Below, piece after piece: positions 52,993 to 60,379 of a DNA stretch of 64,000 nt. The stretch is taken from positions 186,001-250,000 of the forward strand of contig NZ_QMEJ01000006.1 of NCBI RefSeq assembly GCF_003390865.1. The letters run 5' to 3'. The notes under the pieces are model-generated. The model had not been told where the DNA came from. It did not search any database and worked only from the letters and a program-made list of their open reading frames with translations. This DNA is from Tropicimonas sp. IMCC34011. Lineage in GTDB: Bacteria; Pseudomonadota; Alphaproteobacteria; Rhodobacterales; Rhodobacteraceae. Both the position numbers and the translations under genes were made by a program. Position 1 is the first letter of the stretch, and the number at the start of each line of letters is the position of its first letter.

Positions 52993-53341
52993 GTCGCATC
53001 CCGCGCAAAGAACACGGTCGCCTTTTTCAAGATGTCACGCTCCGCCTTGAGACGGGCGACCTCCTTCCGCAGCGCCGCGATCTCCGCTTGCTCCTGGCCC
53101 AGTCGGCCATGTCCCGGAAATGCGCCGGACGGCGCGCCTTCGAACTCGCGCATCCAACGGCGCAGCACGCTCTCCGACAACTTCAGATCCCGGCAGGCCT
53201 CCGCCACGGCAACGCCGCGATCGGTCACCAGCCTCACAGCCTCGATCTTGAACTCGCGGCTGAACGTTCGTCTCTTCATCGGAAAACTCCAATCCATGGT
53301 CACGATCTTATCGTCGTGTCCACGGGACCGGCAGCATCCCA
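52103..53341 (-). mobile_element. IS3-family insertion sequence, 1239 bp, inactive
   Basis: Bounded by perfect 25-bp terminal inverted repeats at 52103-52127 and 53317-53341, beginning TGGGATGCTGCCGGTCCCG and ending CA on the outside pattern TG...CA. Contains orfA and a broken orfB on the minus strand. The flanking bases (GGCG on the left, TTCT on the right) do not match, so no target duplication is visible. A deletion or recombination may have followed insertion. The 150 bp to its left, after the integrase, shows no gene I can support. Confidence 0.9.
52989..53279 (-). CDS. IS3-family transposase orfA
   Basis: A 96-residue helix-turn-helix protein (MKRRTFSREFKIEAVRLV, then ACRDLKLSESVLRRWMREFE), ending in a leucine-zipper-like coiled coil (IAALRKEVARLKAERDILK). 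Its stop overlaps the orfB start by 4 bp. Intact by itself. Confidence 0.9.
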   Translation of the reverse strand: MKRRTFSREFKIEAVRLVTDRGVAVAEACRDLKLSESVLRRWMREFEGAPSGAFPGHGRLGQEQAEIAALRKEVARLKAERDILKKATVFFARDAT

Positions 53342-53527
53342 TTCTGCCATTCGTACCTCCAGGGTCAGTCGCTCAGGGTTACGACGGCAGGCGCAGCGGG
53401 GCTGTCCGATCAAGACTGAGCAATAGCACACCCGATGTCACCGCACATCTCCCGGCAGCGATAGAGCGAAATGTCGGCGCACAGCACGGCTTTCCATCAG
53501 CGGCTTGATTACCCTTTCCCAAAGTTC

Positions 53528-53542
53528 TCGACTTTAAGTCGA
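53528..53542. promoter_or_regulatory. palindromic operator-like site
   Basis: TCGACTT-T-AAGTCGA, perfect 7-bp arms around one base. The first arm is partly repeated just after it (GTCGACTTTATC). Position upstream of phage-type genes suggests a repressor site; no repressor gene is adjacent. Confidence 0.4.
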
Positions 53543-53633
53543 CTTTATCTCGCGATCTTTTACTCACCTAAGCTGTGCAACTTTGGGCGGGGTAAAATCG
53601 GATAAGTCGTTGTAATCTAGTTGTCGGGCATAA

Positions 53634-53693
53634 GCCGCGGATATAGCCACGGCACCGGCCACGGCTACCGCCGCGGATATGGCCGCGGACCCT
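53634..53693 (+). repeat. five direct repeats of GCCRCGG with exact 12-bp period
   Basis: Units start at 53634, 53646, 53658, 53670 and 53682: GCCGCGGATATA, GCCACGGCACCG, GCCACGGCTACC, GCCGCGGATATG, GCCGCGGACCCT. A sixth unit begins with GCC only. They lie 127 bp before the terminase small-subunit gene. Regular repeats near terS are known as terminase-binding pac/cos elements in phages; iterons for replication are the other possibility. Confidence 0.7.
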
Positions 53694-53819
53694 GCCTTAC
53701 GTATCACATATGTATAAGGGTAGTCGTAGTAGTGGAGCGCAGGCGCGCGAGCGATTGAGCATTCGCCTGATCGACCTCTTGCTCAAGTTGCGCAGTCGGC
53801 TGCATATTGCCCGCGCCGG

Positions 53820-54299
53820 ATGCCACCGAAGCCGAATCCAGAAATGAACGACAAGCAGCACGCGTTTGCCCTCGAATACCTCGTGGATCGAAACGCCACG
53901 CAGGCCGCCACCCGCGCCGGCTACAGCGATAGAACCGCCTACTCGACCGGACAGCGATTGTTGAAGAATGTTGAAGTCGCCGGCTTCATCTCCGAGCACA
54001 CCGAGAAGCGTTTCGAGACGCTGGAGATCAGCGGCGACCGCATCTTGCACGAGCTCGCCAGGATCGCGTTCGGCTCGCTGGGCAGCTTCGTCCGCGTCAC
54101 CTCTGACGGCGATGCCATGATCGGCCTCAGCGGCCCCGGGGCTGACCTCTCCCTCCTCTCCGAGGCAACCGTCGAGGACTTTACCGACGGTCGGGGGGAG
54201 GACGCCCGAGACGTCCGCCGCGTGAAGATCAAGCTCCACGACAAGCTCGCCGCGCTCAAGGAGCTGGCCAAGATGAAGCGGCTTCACGCGCCCACCTAG
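53820..54299 (+). CDS. phage terminase small subunit
   Basis: A 159-residue TerS of the Terminase_2 family. The N-terminal DNA-binding part has MNDKQHAFALEYLVDRNATQ and AATRAGYSDRTAYSTGQRLL, followed by the oligomerising helical region, ending HDKLAALKELAKMKRLH. TerS recognises the packaging site and loads the large subunit. No large subunit, portal or capsid gene follows. ATG 53820 is used; ATG 53844 (MNDKQ) is possible. Confidence 0.88.
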   Translation: MPPKPNPEMNDKQHAFALEYLVDRNATQAATRAGYSDRTAYSTGQRLLKNVEVAGFISEHTEKRFETLEISGDRILHELARIAFGSLGSFVRVTSDGDAMIGLSGPGADLSLLSEATVEDFTDGRGEDARDVRRVKIKLHDKLAALKELAKMKRLHAPT

Positions 54300-54392
54300 A
54301 TCGAGGCGGGCGGAGAACTCGGTGCACTCATCAACGACATCTGCGCCGCAAGGACCAAGGCTCCCATCACAGCCACTCCGGAGGACTGACCC

Positions 54393-54560
54393 ATGATCGA
54401 ACCGCCCGGGAAACCCCTCTACCTCTCATCGCGCCCCGGACTGACGCTTGGCGACATTCTGCGCTCCACCGCATCCAACATTGCCCACAGTGTCGCGATG
54501 CCGCGAACCGGCGCCGAAGGGGCAATCGCGGCAATGCGCTACGGTCTGAACCATGGATGA
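54393..54560 (+). CDS. small hypothetical protein (phage-type)
   Basis: 55 codons beginning MIEPPGKPLYLSSRPGL. GGAGGACTG precedes the ATG, and the stop overlaps the next small ORF start (ATGA at 54557-54560). No family recognised. Probably co-transcribed with terS. Confidence 0.45.
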   Translation: MIEPPGKPLYLSSRPGLTLGDILRSTASNIAHSVAMPRTGAEGAIAAMRYGLNHG

Positions 54561-54679
54561 CCGGCGCACCTGCCGAGGTTGCTGGCCCGGCTTCTGCCGC
54601 AGCCGGTTCGAGCCCGACAGGGACCGGGCAGGATCGTCGCGCCTTCAAAGGCCGGCGCGCAATTGGTGCCGCGGCATGA
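54557..54679 (+). CDS. tiny hypothetical ORF, Ala-rich
   Basis: 40 codons, MTGAPAEVAGPASAAAGSSP at the start and a basic end (RRAFKGRRAIG). It overlaps the preceding and following ORFs by 4 bp each, the only evidence that it is real. May be the remnant of a longer phage gene. Confidence 0.28.
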   Translation: MTGAPAEVAGPASAAAGSSPTGTGQDRRAFKGRRAIGAAA

Positions 54680-54771
54680 ATGCGATGACCGATATCAAGA
54701 ACACGACCGGCAGCTACCTCGTGTCCGAAACCGATGCAGAGTTGCGCCGATATCTGTCCCCCAGGGAGTAG
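54676..54771 (+). CDS. tiny hypothetical ORF
   Basis: 31 codons, MNAMTDIKNTTGSYLVSETD then AELRRYLSPRE. Starts in an ATGA overlap with the ORF before it. No family recognised; could be a fragment. Confidence 0.28.
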   Translation: MNAMTDIKNTTGSYLVSETDAELRRYLSPRE

Positions 54772-55425
54772 CGCATCGTCGCCTATCACGGCTGCATGGG
54801 AGGATTGACGCACGGATGCCTCCATCAGGTTCGCCATGCTTTCCTCTCACAGCCATGTCAAGCTTGCGGAGGGCCGAGGCACATCTGGGCGAGGTTGCCG
54901 TCTGCTGGCCCTCCTCGTCGCGTGACGGGGGACGGTCCAAGCGGAACCTGCTGGGCGACAGGTGGCGGTTGTTCCCTGTGGACGTGTTGTTGGATGCCTT
55001 CGCCCGCGTCGCAGCGCAGTCCGGCCGTCCGAGCGAAGCCAAGTCCGGACGACGAACCCAACATTCGGCCAGGCTGGGCCACTCGGTGCGAGGTTGATCG
55101 ACATGTAGGGCGGGAAGCAGGCCTTAGTTGCGGCCGCGACTTAGGTCCCGGAAGGGCGGTAAGCCGTCATTCGCCGCGCCAGGCACGGAGGTCGCGGAAG
55201 GGCGGTTAGCGGCCGTTCGCTGCGTTCTGGAGCAATGACCGCAAAGCGCAGAAAGCGGACTTCGGCGCGCGCTCACCCGACGCAACGAAGACAAATCTGG
55301 CTGTCGAGATCATCCAAACAGCTGGGGTTAGGCGCATGTGCTACAGGCAGTACTGAGTAATGATAGGGTTGCACGCGCAACTAAAGGAGGTAATCTTTGC
55401 TCAGTGAGGTTAAGGCAGGGTTGCA
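54772..55425. other. gene-free stretch with degenerate GC-rich repeats
   Basis: No coding region I can support. It contains two similar 31-bp units, near 55147 (GGTCCCGGAAGGGCGGTAAG...) and 55193 (GGTCGCGGAAGGGCGGTTAG...), resembling the dispersed repeats found further right. The base composition falls sharply toward A+T at about 55350, where the ATPase gene region begins. Confidence 0.5.
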
Positions 55426-55450
55426 ATGCAGGATAAAAGCCAAAAACTAA
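55397..55450 (+). other. possible leader ORF (TTG start, 17 residues) overlapping the ATPase start
   Basis: A near-perfect Shine-Dalgarno, AAAGGAGGT at 55383-55391, stands 5 bp before TTG 55397 but 35 bp before the ATPase ATG. The TTG opens a 17-residue ORF (LSEVKAGLQCRIKAKN after the first residue) that stops inside the ATPase gene in another frame, which could couple translation. Speculative. Confidence 0.3.
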
Positions 55451-56961
55451 GAGAGATCATCACTGAGAACTTGCGCATACAAAGAAATAGCGAAAGCGTC
55501 GAGTACGTTGATACAGATTCTTTTATTCTCGATCTGAAAGCCAAGCAGAATCACACAATCTTCGCTAGGCGAGGCTGCGGGAAAACCCTGTTAATGTTTA
55601 AGTCGGCCGAAGCGACGTCAGAAGATGTGAAAACTATCTACCTAAACTGTGAGGACTTCAAGCGGCATAGTTTCCCTGATGTTTTACTGGTAATACTTGA
55701 ATCTGTATTTCTTGAGCTTAAGCAAAATTGCACAGGCTGGTTTGGGAGAAAGAAAAGACTTCGCGAAATTTTAAGTGAAGTTATAGCTGATATCGAGAAA
55801 ATTAATAAACAGCCTGACGAGCAGACCAAATCAGTTTCTGTAGAGGCAGCGAGAGGAAAGAGTAAGGGACGTGAGGTCAGTGCCAGCGGTGAATATGAGG
55901 GGCTGAATTTGGGAATTAGATCTGACCGTTCTGCGACAGCCTCATTGCGCGTTGAGCAAACCTTCGAAGAACATCAATCCAAGCTAAAAGATTTGGACAA
56001 AAAACTCCCTGAGTACAAGCGGAAGATTCGAGAGTTTTTTGAAATTTCTAGTAAAGTGAAGTTTGTATTTATTCAGCTAGATGATCTCTACCATTTGGAC
56101 AGGGTGCACCAGGCGTTTGTAGTCGACTACGTGCATCGACTATGCAAAGACCTTCCGATGTTTTTTAAGATCGCAACCCTCAGGCATGCGAGCACGCTTT
56201 ATGTCGATCGAAACGGACAACCTTTCGGCGCACAAGAAAGACATGATTTTCAACCAGTAAGCATCGACTATGACTTCGGAGACTTTGCGAAGACCAGAAG
56301 ACGAAATCTCGATATTCTTACGGGATTTGGAAAGCAGGCTTCCATGAGCGCAGGTGAGGTTAATGACCTGTTCAAAGGTGAGGGGTTTTCGCGCCTAGTA
56401 ATGGCAGGGGGGGGAGTCCCGCGGGATGTAATGTCGCTCTTCCTTGAGATCCTGCCGCAAGCAACGAGGGACGGTGGAAAAATTGGAAAGGATGAAGTGC
56501 GCATCAGTAGCAGGTCTAACTTTGAAAGGCGCATTGAGGAGCTGAAGCAAGACTCGCAAGATTACGAACAAGAAGGCCTCTTAAAGGGAATATACCTCAT
56601 CAGGGAATTTTGCCTTGATCGAAAGACGAATGTTTTCAACGTCAGCGAAGAGGTTCTCAAGAGAAACGATCAAGTTCGTGGGCTAATGTACAGGCTCCTT
56701 GACTATAGGATAATTCACAATTGCGGCTCGGCGCTGACCCACAAATCCCAAGAGGGAACGTATCAAGCATTCGCGATTGACATCGGATGTTACGCCCACC
56801 TTCGAAAGCTATCTGGCCGCTTCAACGAAATAGATGTCTCAGATCGGCAAGCCAAAGATAAGATGAGGTCTGCCCCCATTCTTACTGTAGCCTGGCTTTC
56901 GGATAATGTGTCTAATGTCCCCGAAATCGGTGTCGAAGAAGCACTTTTAGATCAGGATTAG
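55426..56961 (+). CDS. P-loop ATPase of STAND/ORC-CDC6-like type, candidate defence protein
   Basis: A 511-residue ATPase with Walker A ARRGCGKT (47-54), Walker B VFIQLDD (214-220), a sensor-1-like FKIATLRH (247-254) and a GGGVPRD motif (328-334) like the G-x-P of STAND and ORC-type AAA+ proteins. A polar, poorly ordered insert lies at 125-190. A helical/winged C-terminal region follows (LMYRLLDYRIIHNCG). No membrane segments. Codon use is A+T-rich and unlike all upstream genes, a sign of transfer. Sits alone behind a phage-like segment. Single-gene ATPases of this kind occur in anti-phage islands, but this one is not one I recognise. No nuclease domain is visible. Confidence 0.82.
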   Translation: MQDKSQKLREIITENLRIQRNSESVEYVDTDSFILDLKAKQNHTIFARRGCGKTLLMFKSAEATSEDVKTIYLNCEDFKRHSFPDVLLVILESVFLELKQNCTGWFGRKKRLREILSEVIADIEKINKQPDEQTKSVSVEAARGKSKGREVSASGEYEGLNLGIRSDRSATASLRVEQTFEEHQSKLKDLDKKLPEYKRKIREFFEISSKVKFVFIQLDDLYHLDRVHQAFVVDYVHRLCKDLPMFFKIATLRHASTLYVDRNGQPFGAQERHDFQPVSIDYDFGDFAKTRRRNLDILTGFGKQASMSAGEVNDLFKGEGFSRLVMAGGGVPRDVMSLFLEILPQATRDGGKIGKDEVRISSRSNFERRIEELKQDSQDYEQEGLLKGIYLIREFCLDRKTNVFNVSEEVLKRNDQVRGLMYRLLDYRIIHNCGSALTHKSQEGTYQAFAIDIGCYAHLRKLSGRFNEIDVSDRQAKDKMRSAPILTVAWLSDNVSNVPEIGVEEALLDQD

Positions 56962-57546
56962 AGCAACAGCCTTATGCCTGGGGGTGGGTGGAAAGGAGGA
57001 GGAGGAAATGGAGCGCAAATGGCTCTCCATGATCCGCCTTCTCGGATGCGGTTATGAAAGCAATACGACGTGGCCCGGAGCGGCGAAGAAACACGGATAA
57101 AATTTTTAGGATTTAGCTCAAATTCGCAAATTCTCATGTGGGCTTCCAATTTGAGCTATTCAGGCTCTACTGACGGACAGGAGAATCGCAGTTCTGTCTT
57201 GCTCATGTCGTCCTATGCCCGGTTTTTCCACCTTACTTCGTTCAAGATTTTTCCGGCACAGACGAGCGGCCACTCCGAGGTGGGGACCAGGCATCCGCTA
57301 GCCTTGGTGCGAATGTCGACTCAGGGCCGGAAGCGACGATCGGTGGCGGCATGCCATCTTGTCCGCTGCGCCGCCGCAGGTCCGGTTCGAGGCCTTCTAG
57401 CCAGTTCTGACAAAACATCGAACAGCCAGTTTTTAATTCTTCTGCTTCAGGGCCGCAGCTTAACTTCATTTTTTCAAAGATAGCGTATATTATATTTTAA
57501 TCCTATATACGAACTGCGCCCTTACATCGAAGATGAGTGTATCGCA
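56962..57546. other. gene-free stretch between the ATPase and HEPN-like genes
   Basis: Contains a 30-codon ORF at about 57008-57100 with a strong AGGAGGAGG upstream, which I do not trust; a GC-rich copy of the dispersed repeat (57311-57395, GTCGACTCAGGGCCGG core); then an A+T-rich promoter-like region with the inverted repeat at 57484-57511. Confidence 0.45.
57484..57511. promoter_or_regulatory. inverted repeat upstream of the HEPN-like gene
   Basis: CGTATAT and ATATACG, perfect 7-bp arms 14 bp apart, in a very A+T-rich stretch 35 bp before the start codon. TATATT-type -10 boxes lie within. Suggests an operator over the promoter, possibly autoregulation. Confidence 0.4.
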
Positions 57547-58215
57547 ATGCCACCAAAACAATACGAACTACGGGAAGACGATGAGTTCGTTTACGTAACG
57601 GAAGAACTCCTTAAGTATCTGCCGAAAGAATATCGCGATGCTGCCCAAGCTCGTAAGCAGCAAGGTGAGGATGTGCTTCGAATTGGAGATAAGGATATCC
57701 AAGGGCTCATCAGGCTCATCAATGCCATACCGTCCACATCAAGCCTCAGCTATATCTATCATCGCCTAAGAACCTCCATCGCCGAGGTTACGCCAGCGAC
57801 ATTGATGGAACAAGACGTTCTCACGACGGCGTTCATCGTGACCTATGCTCGCCTATTCGCGAGCGGCAATGGAGCCATAAAGCTTTCAAAGTCTGATATA
57901 CCAAATCATTTGAAATCGGTTCATGACGAAATCATGGATCTTCGACATAAAAGGTATGCCCACAACGACGTTCATCAAACGGTAAGCACTAAAATAGAAG
58001 TAATTTTTAATGATGATGGTTTCCTTCTGCGGCCGCAAATCAGTATTGGGTTGTGTTTAGGCGGTAGAGATGAGTGGAGGGAGCTTATTGCCTTTATAGA
58101 CGCTCATGTGCACGAACGACTTTTCAAAATACTGGACCGCTTGACGAGAAAGACAGGCTACAAGTGGTCGTTTCCGAGTGGGCCAGCACCTGGTTGGATC
58201 GGCGACTACGGATAG
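57547..58215 (+). CDS. hypothetical protein with a HEPN-like R-x5-H motif
   Basis: A 222-residue, A+T-rich-coded, mostly helical protein. MDLRHKRYAHNDVH (130-143) holds Arg133-x5-His139, and the R-x-K-R-x-A-H-x-D pattern resembles HEPN ribonuclease domains of the AbiU2/AbiV kind. A beta-type stretch follows (TKIEVIFNDDGFLLRPQ), then a C-terminal helical segment. HEPN proteins are RNases in abortive infection and toxin systems. Family assignment is inferred from this motif and the helical context only. Separated by 585 bp from the ATPase gene, so the two may be independent. Confidence 0.7.
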   Translation: MPPKQYELREDDEFVYVTEELLKYLPKEYRDAAQARKQQGEDVLRIGDKDIQGLIRLINAIPSTSSLSYIYHRLRTSIAEVTPATLMEQDVLTTAFIVTYARLFASGNGAIKLSKSDIPNHLKSVHDEIMDLRHKRYAHNDVHQTVSTKIEVIFNDDGFLLRPQISIGLCLGGRDEWRELIAFIDAHVHERLFKILDRLTRKTGYKWSFPSGPAPGWIGDYG

Positions 58216-58613
58216 ACAGGCACGATCTATTTGCTTGACTGGTCACTAGCTTCACTCTCAGCTCAGTTTCGCCTAGCTGTCAGATTCATGAGTGGCTGCT
58301 CTGTCCGCATTGTGTGAGTTCGCGTTGGTCTCGATCTCGTGGTTGCGGCGAATGGCTGGTTCGGGGGACCGCACTGCGGCATAGAAAGCGGAGGCGAACG
58401 GCAGCTTTGGGCCGGGACCGGTCACCCGCTGAGCTTGGCGTGAAGGTCAGCTCTGGGCTGGGAGCAATGCCACGCGAAGGGCGACCAGTCTCCTGGCCCT
58501 GCGGCGCCGCATGTCTACTTTGAGCCCATTGTGGTCGCCCCACGCATTTGAGGAATCTTGAGGCTCGCCGTTGGAACCCGAGACCTGAAGCGGACGCTCT
58601 CAATCAGGCGCGA
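58216..58613. other. gene-free stretch with two copies of a GC-rich dispersed repeat
   Basis: Copy near 58342-58425 (core GGCAGCTTTGGGCCGGGA) and copy at 58442-58535 (core GGTCAGCTCTGGGCTGGGAG, ending GAGCCCATTGTGG). The second aligns over about 95 bp with 60137-60231. No coding region supported. Confidence 0.5.
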
Positions 58614-59243
58614 TCAACTTCCAATACTTCGCAGGTGATCTTGGCACATTGCTTTGAGGCCGGTTTTCAACACCGCGATCTCTTGTGGACCGAGCCCACG
58701 CTCGAATGCGTTGCGCACGGAGCCGTAGATCACGGTCGTCAATAGCAAGTTTGTCTGCTCGACCTCATCGTCTGGGATGTCGGGGGCATGGCGGAACATG
58801 TCTGTCGTCGCCCTGTCCACGCGTGCGGCAAAGGCATAGATCAGCGCATCATTGTCCAACTCAGCCACGGAGCGGTAAAGCGCCTGGGTCAGCTCGGCTC
58901 GCTCTGTTTTAACCGCCCAGTATGTATCGATCAGGGCGTCGGTTGCTTCAGCGATCGGGCGCCCCAGCATCCGGGCGCAGGTCTCTTCGACCCGCTCGGC
59001 AAGCCGCGTGAGGAAGCGGTCATTTAACGCGTAGACGAGCGCCTGCTTGTTGGGAAAATACTGATACATCGAGCCGACCGAAACGCCTGCGCGTTCAGCC
59101 ACGCCGGTGGTCGTCAGCCCCACCATGCCCTGTGACAGCAGAACCTGAATCGTCGCCTCGAAAATCGCATCCACAGTCACGCGGGAGCGCGATTGCGACG
59201 GTGTTTTCCGGGGCTTCAGGGCTTTCGTCACGGTCGGCGGCAT
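58614..59243 (-). CDS. TetR/AcrR family transcriptional regulator
   Basis: A 209-residue regulator: N-terminal HTH about 15-65 (VTVDAIFEATIQVLL, TTTGVAERAGVSVGSMYQYF, which is the recognition helix) and a helical ligand domain. ATG 59243 is used; a TTG 12 bp upstream is possible. It faces an SDR gene, with a clear inverted repeat between, and probably represses both. Confidence 0.9.
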   Translation of the reverse strand: MPPTVTKALKPRKTPSQSRSRVTVDAIFEATIQVLLSQGMVGLTTTGVAERAGVSVGSMYQYFPNKQALVYALNDRFLTRLAERVEETCARMLGRPIAEATDALIDTYWAVKTERAELTQALYRSVAELDNDALIYAFAARVDRATTDMFRHAPDIPDDEVEQTNLLLTTVIYGSVRNAFERGLGPQEIAVLKTGLKAMCQDHLRSIGS

Positions 59244-59256
59244 ATGCGAATCCAAA

Positions 59257-59276
59257 ATATGAATTTTCCTTCATAT
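59257..59276. promoter_or_regulatory. TetR-type operator
   Basis: ATATGAA-TTTTCC-TTCATAT, perfect 7-bp arms with a 6-bp spacer, in the 64-bp gap between the divergent TetR and SDR genes. Size and position fit a TetR dimer site. Confidence 0.65.
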
Positions 59277-59307
59277 AACTAGGGTAAGTCAGAAGAAGGA
59301 AAGACTT

Positions 59308-60030
59308 ATGACACATTCACGTATCGCCCTCGTAACCGGCGCCAACAAGGGAATCGGGTTTGAGATCGCCCGCAAGCTGGCGAACTCTGGCGTTCATGTG
59401 CTGCTTGGCAGCCGCGACAAGGCGCGCGGCGACGCGGCAGCGGCCGGTCTGGCCGAGGCGGGGTTTGCTGCCGAAGGCCTGCACCTCGACCTCGACTCTG
59501 CAGAGACCATCGCAGCCGCAGCGGCCACGATCGAGGCGCGGTTCGGCCGATTGGATATCCTCATCAACAACGCCGGCATCTTCGATGTCGGCGATGCGGC
59601 ACCCGGCAAGGCCTCGATAGAGGCTGTCCGCCGGGTCATCGATGTCAACTTCATCGGAGCTCTGGCAGTTACGCAGACCATGCTGCACCTTCTACGCGCC
59701 GCGCCGAATGCGCGGATCGTAAACATGTCGAGCTCGATGGGCTCGCTAACAGAGAACGCCGATCCCGGCGCACCGTATTACCCGCAACGCTTCATCGGCT
59801 ACAACGCGTCCAAGGCGGCGTTGAACATGCTGACGATCCAGCTCCACGAGGAACTGAAGGACACCGGCATTACGGTAAATTCGGTGAGCCCCGGCTTCGT
59901 CAAAACCGACCTAACCGGAGGATATGGCGAGATGACACCCGAAGAAGGCGCGCGGCTTCCGTTCGAATATGCCTTGGATGCAAAGGTCAGCGGTCGCTTT
60001 GTCGAGCCTGGAGGCACGACACCTTGGTGA
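59308..60030 (+). CDS. SDR family oxidoreductase (carbonyl-reductase-like)
   Basis: A 240-residue short-chain dehydrogenase with TGANKGIGFEIARKL at 10-24, NNAGIF near residue 87, and the catalytic set NMSSSMGS plus YNASKAALNML (Tyr-x3-Lys). The extra segment before the Tyr and its overall form resemble monomeric carbonyl reductases. AGGAAAG precedes ATG. Divergent from the TetR gene. Confidence 0.9.
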   Translation: MTHSRIALVTGANKGIGFEIARKLANSGVHVLLGSRDKARGDAAAAGLAEAGFAAEGLHLDLDSAETIAAAAATIEARFGRLDILINNAGIFDVGDAAPGKASIEAVRRVIDVNFIGALAVTQTMLHLLRAAPNARIVNMSSSMGSLTENADPGAPYYPQRFIGYNASKAALNMLTIQLHEELKDTGITVNSVSPGFVKTDLTGGYGEMTPEEGARLPFEYALDAKVSGRFVEPGGTTPW

Positions 60031-60379
60031 ACGGCAGGAAAGTCCGCACTGCGGACCTCGGGGCCTAGGACGATGCTGCGGAGTGCCATGAAGGTCCGGT
60101 ATGGGGAAGCCGCGCTGCGACAACGGTCAACCTGGCCAAGGTCGGCTCAGGGCCGGGAGCGATGCCGCCCTAGGGGCGGCCAAGCGCCTCGCACTGCGGC
60201 GCAGCGAAGGTCCGCAAGGAGCCCATTGTGACCGATTCTGCACCGATCACGAATGACCGTGAAGCACTAGATGTGGCAGGTCACGGGACGGGTTCTGCCA
60301 TCGACGTGGATGTGCGTGAGGAGCGCGCTCTGTAGCCCGCTCTTCCCTTCACCATGTACTTGATGCTGTGCTTCCCGGG
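60031..60379. other. gene-free stretch with a dispersed repeat copy
   Basis: Holds the copy at 60137-60231 (core GTCGGCTCAGGGCCGGGAGC, ending GAGCCCATTGTGACC). The last 120 bp may be a decayed transposase fragment on the minus strand, but I cannot assign it. Confidence 0.4.

Larger units (their letters stand above)
53342..53819. other. gene-free stretch with phage-type control sequences
   Basis: No coding region supported. It holds the palindrome at 53528-53542, the 12-bp repeats at 53634-53693 and an A+T-rich patch (ACGTATCACATATGTATAAG) that may be a promoter for the terminase gene. Confidence 0.5.

Noticed and set aside
53631-53759. Reading the 12-bp repeats as a Gly-rich protein (RGYGRG pattern)
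   Set aside because: One frame is open for about 43 codons from a TTG, but there is no ribosome site and the other frames stop at once; the strict spacing fits a DNA-binding array better.
57008-57100. 30-codon ORF MERKWLSMIRLLGCGYESNT... with a strong ribosome site
   Set aside because: Too short, no recognisable pattern and surrounded by repeat DNA; purine-rich runs give false ribosome sites.
55426-58215. Calling the ATPase and HEPN-like genes one two-gene defence operon
   Set aside because: They are 585 bp apart, with repeat DNA and a separate promoter-like region between; kept as separate candidates.
60255-60379. Possible decayed transposase fragment on the minus strand
   Set aside because: A few plausible residues (KYMVKGRAGYRARS) but no family could be assigned.
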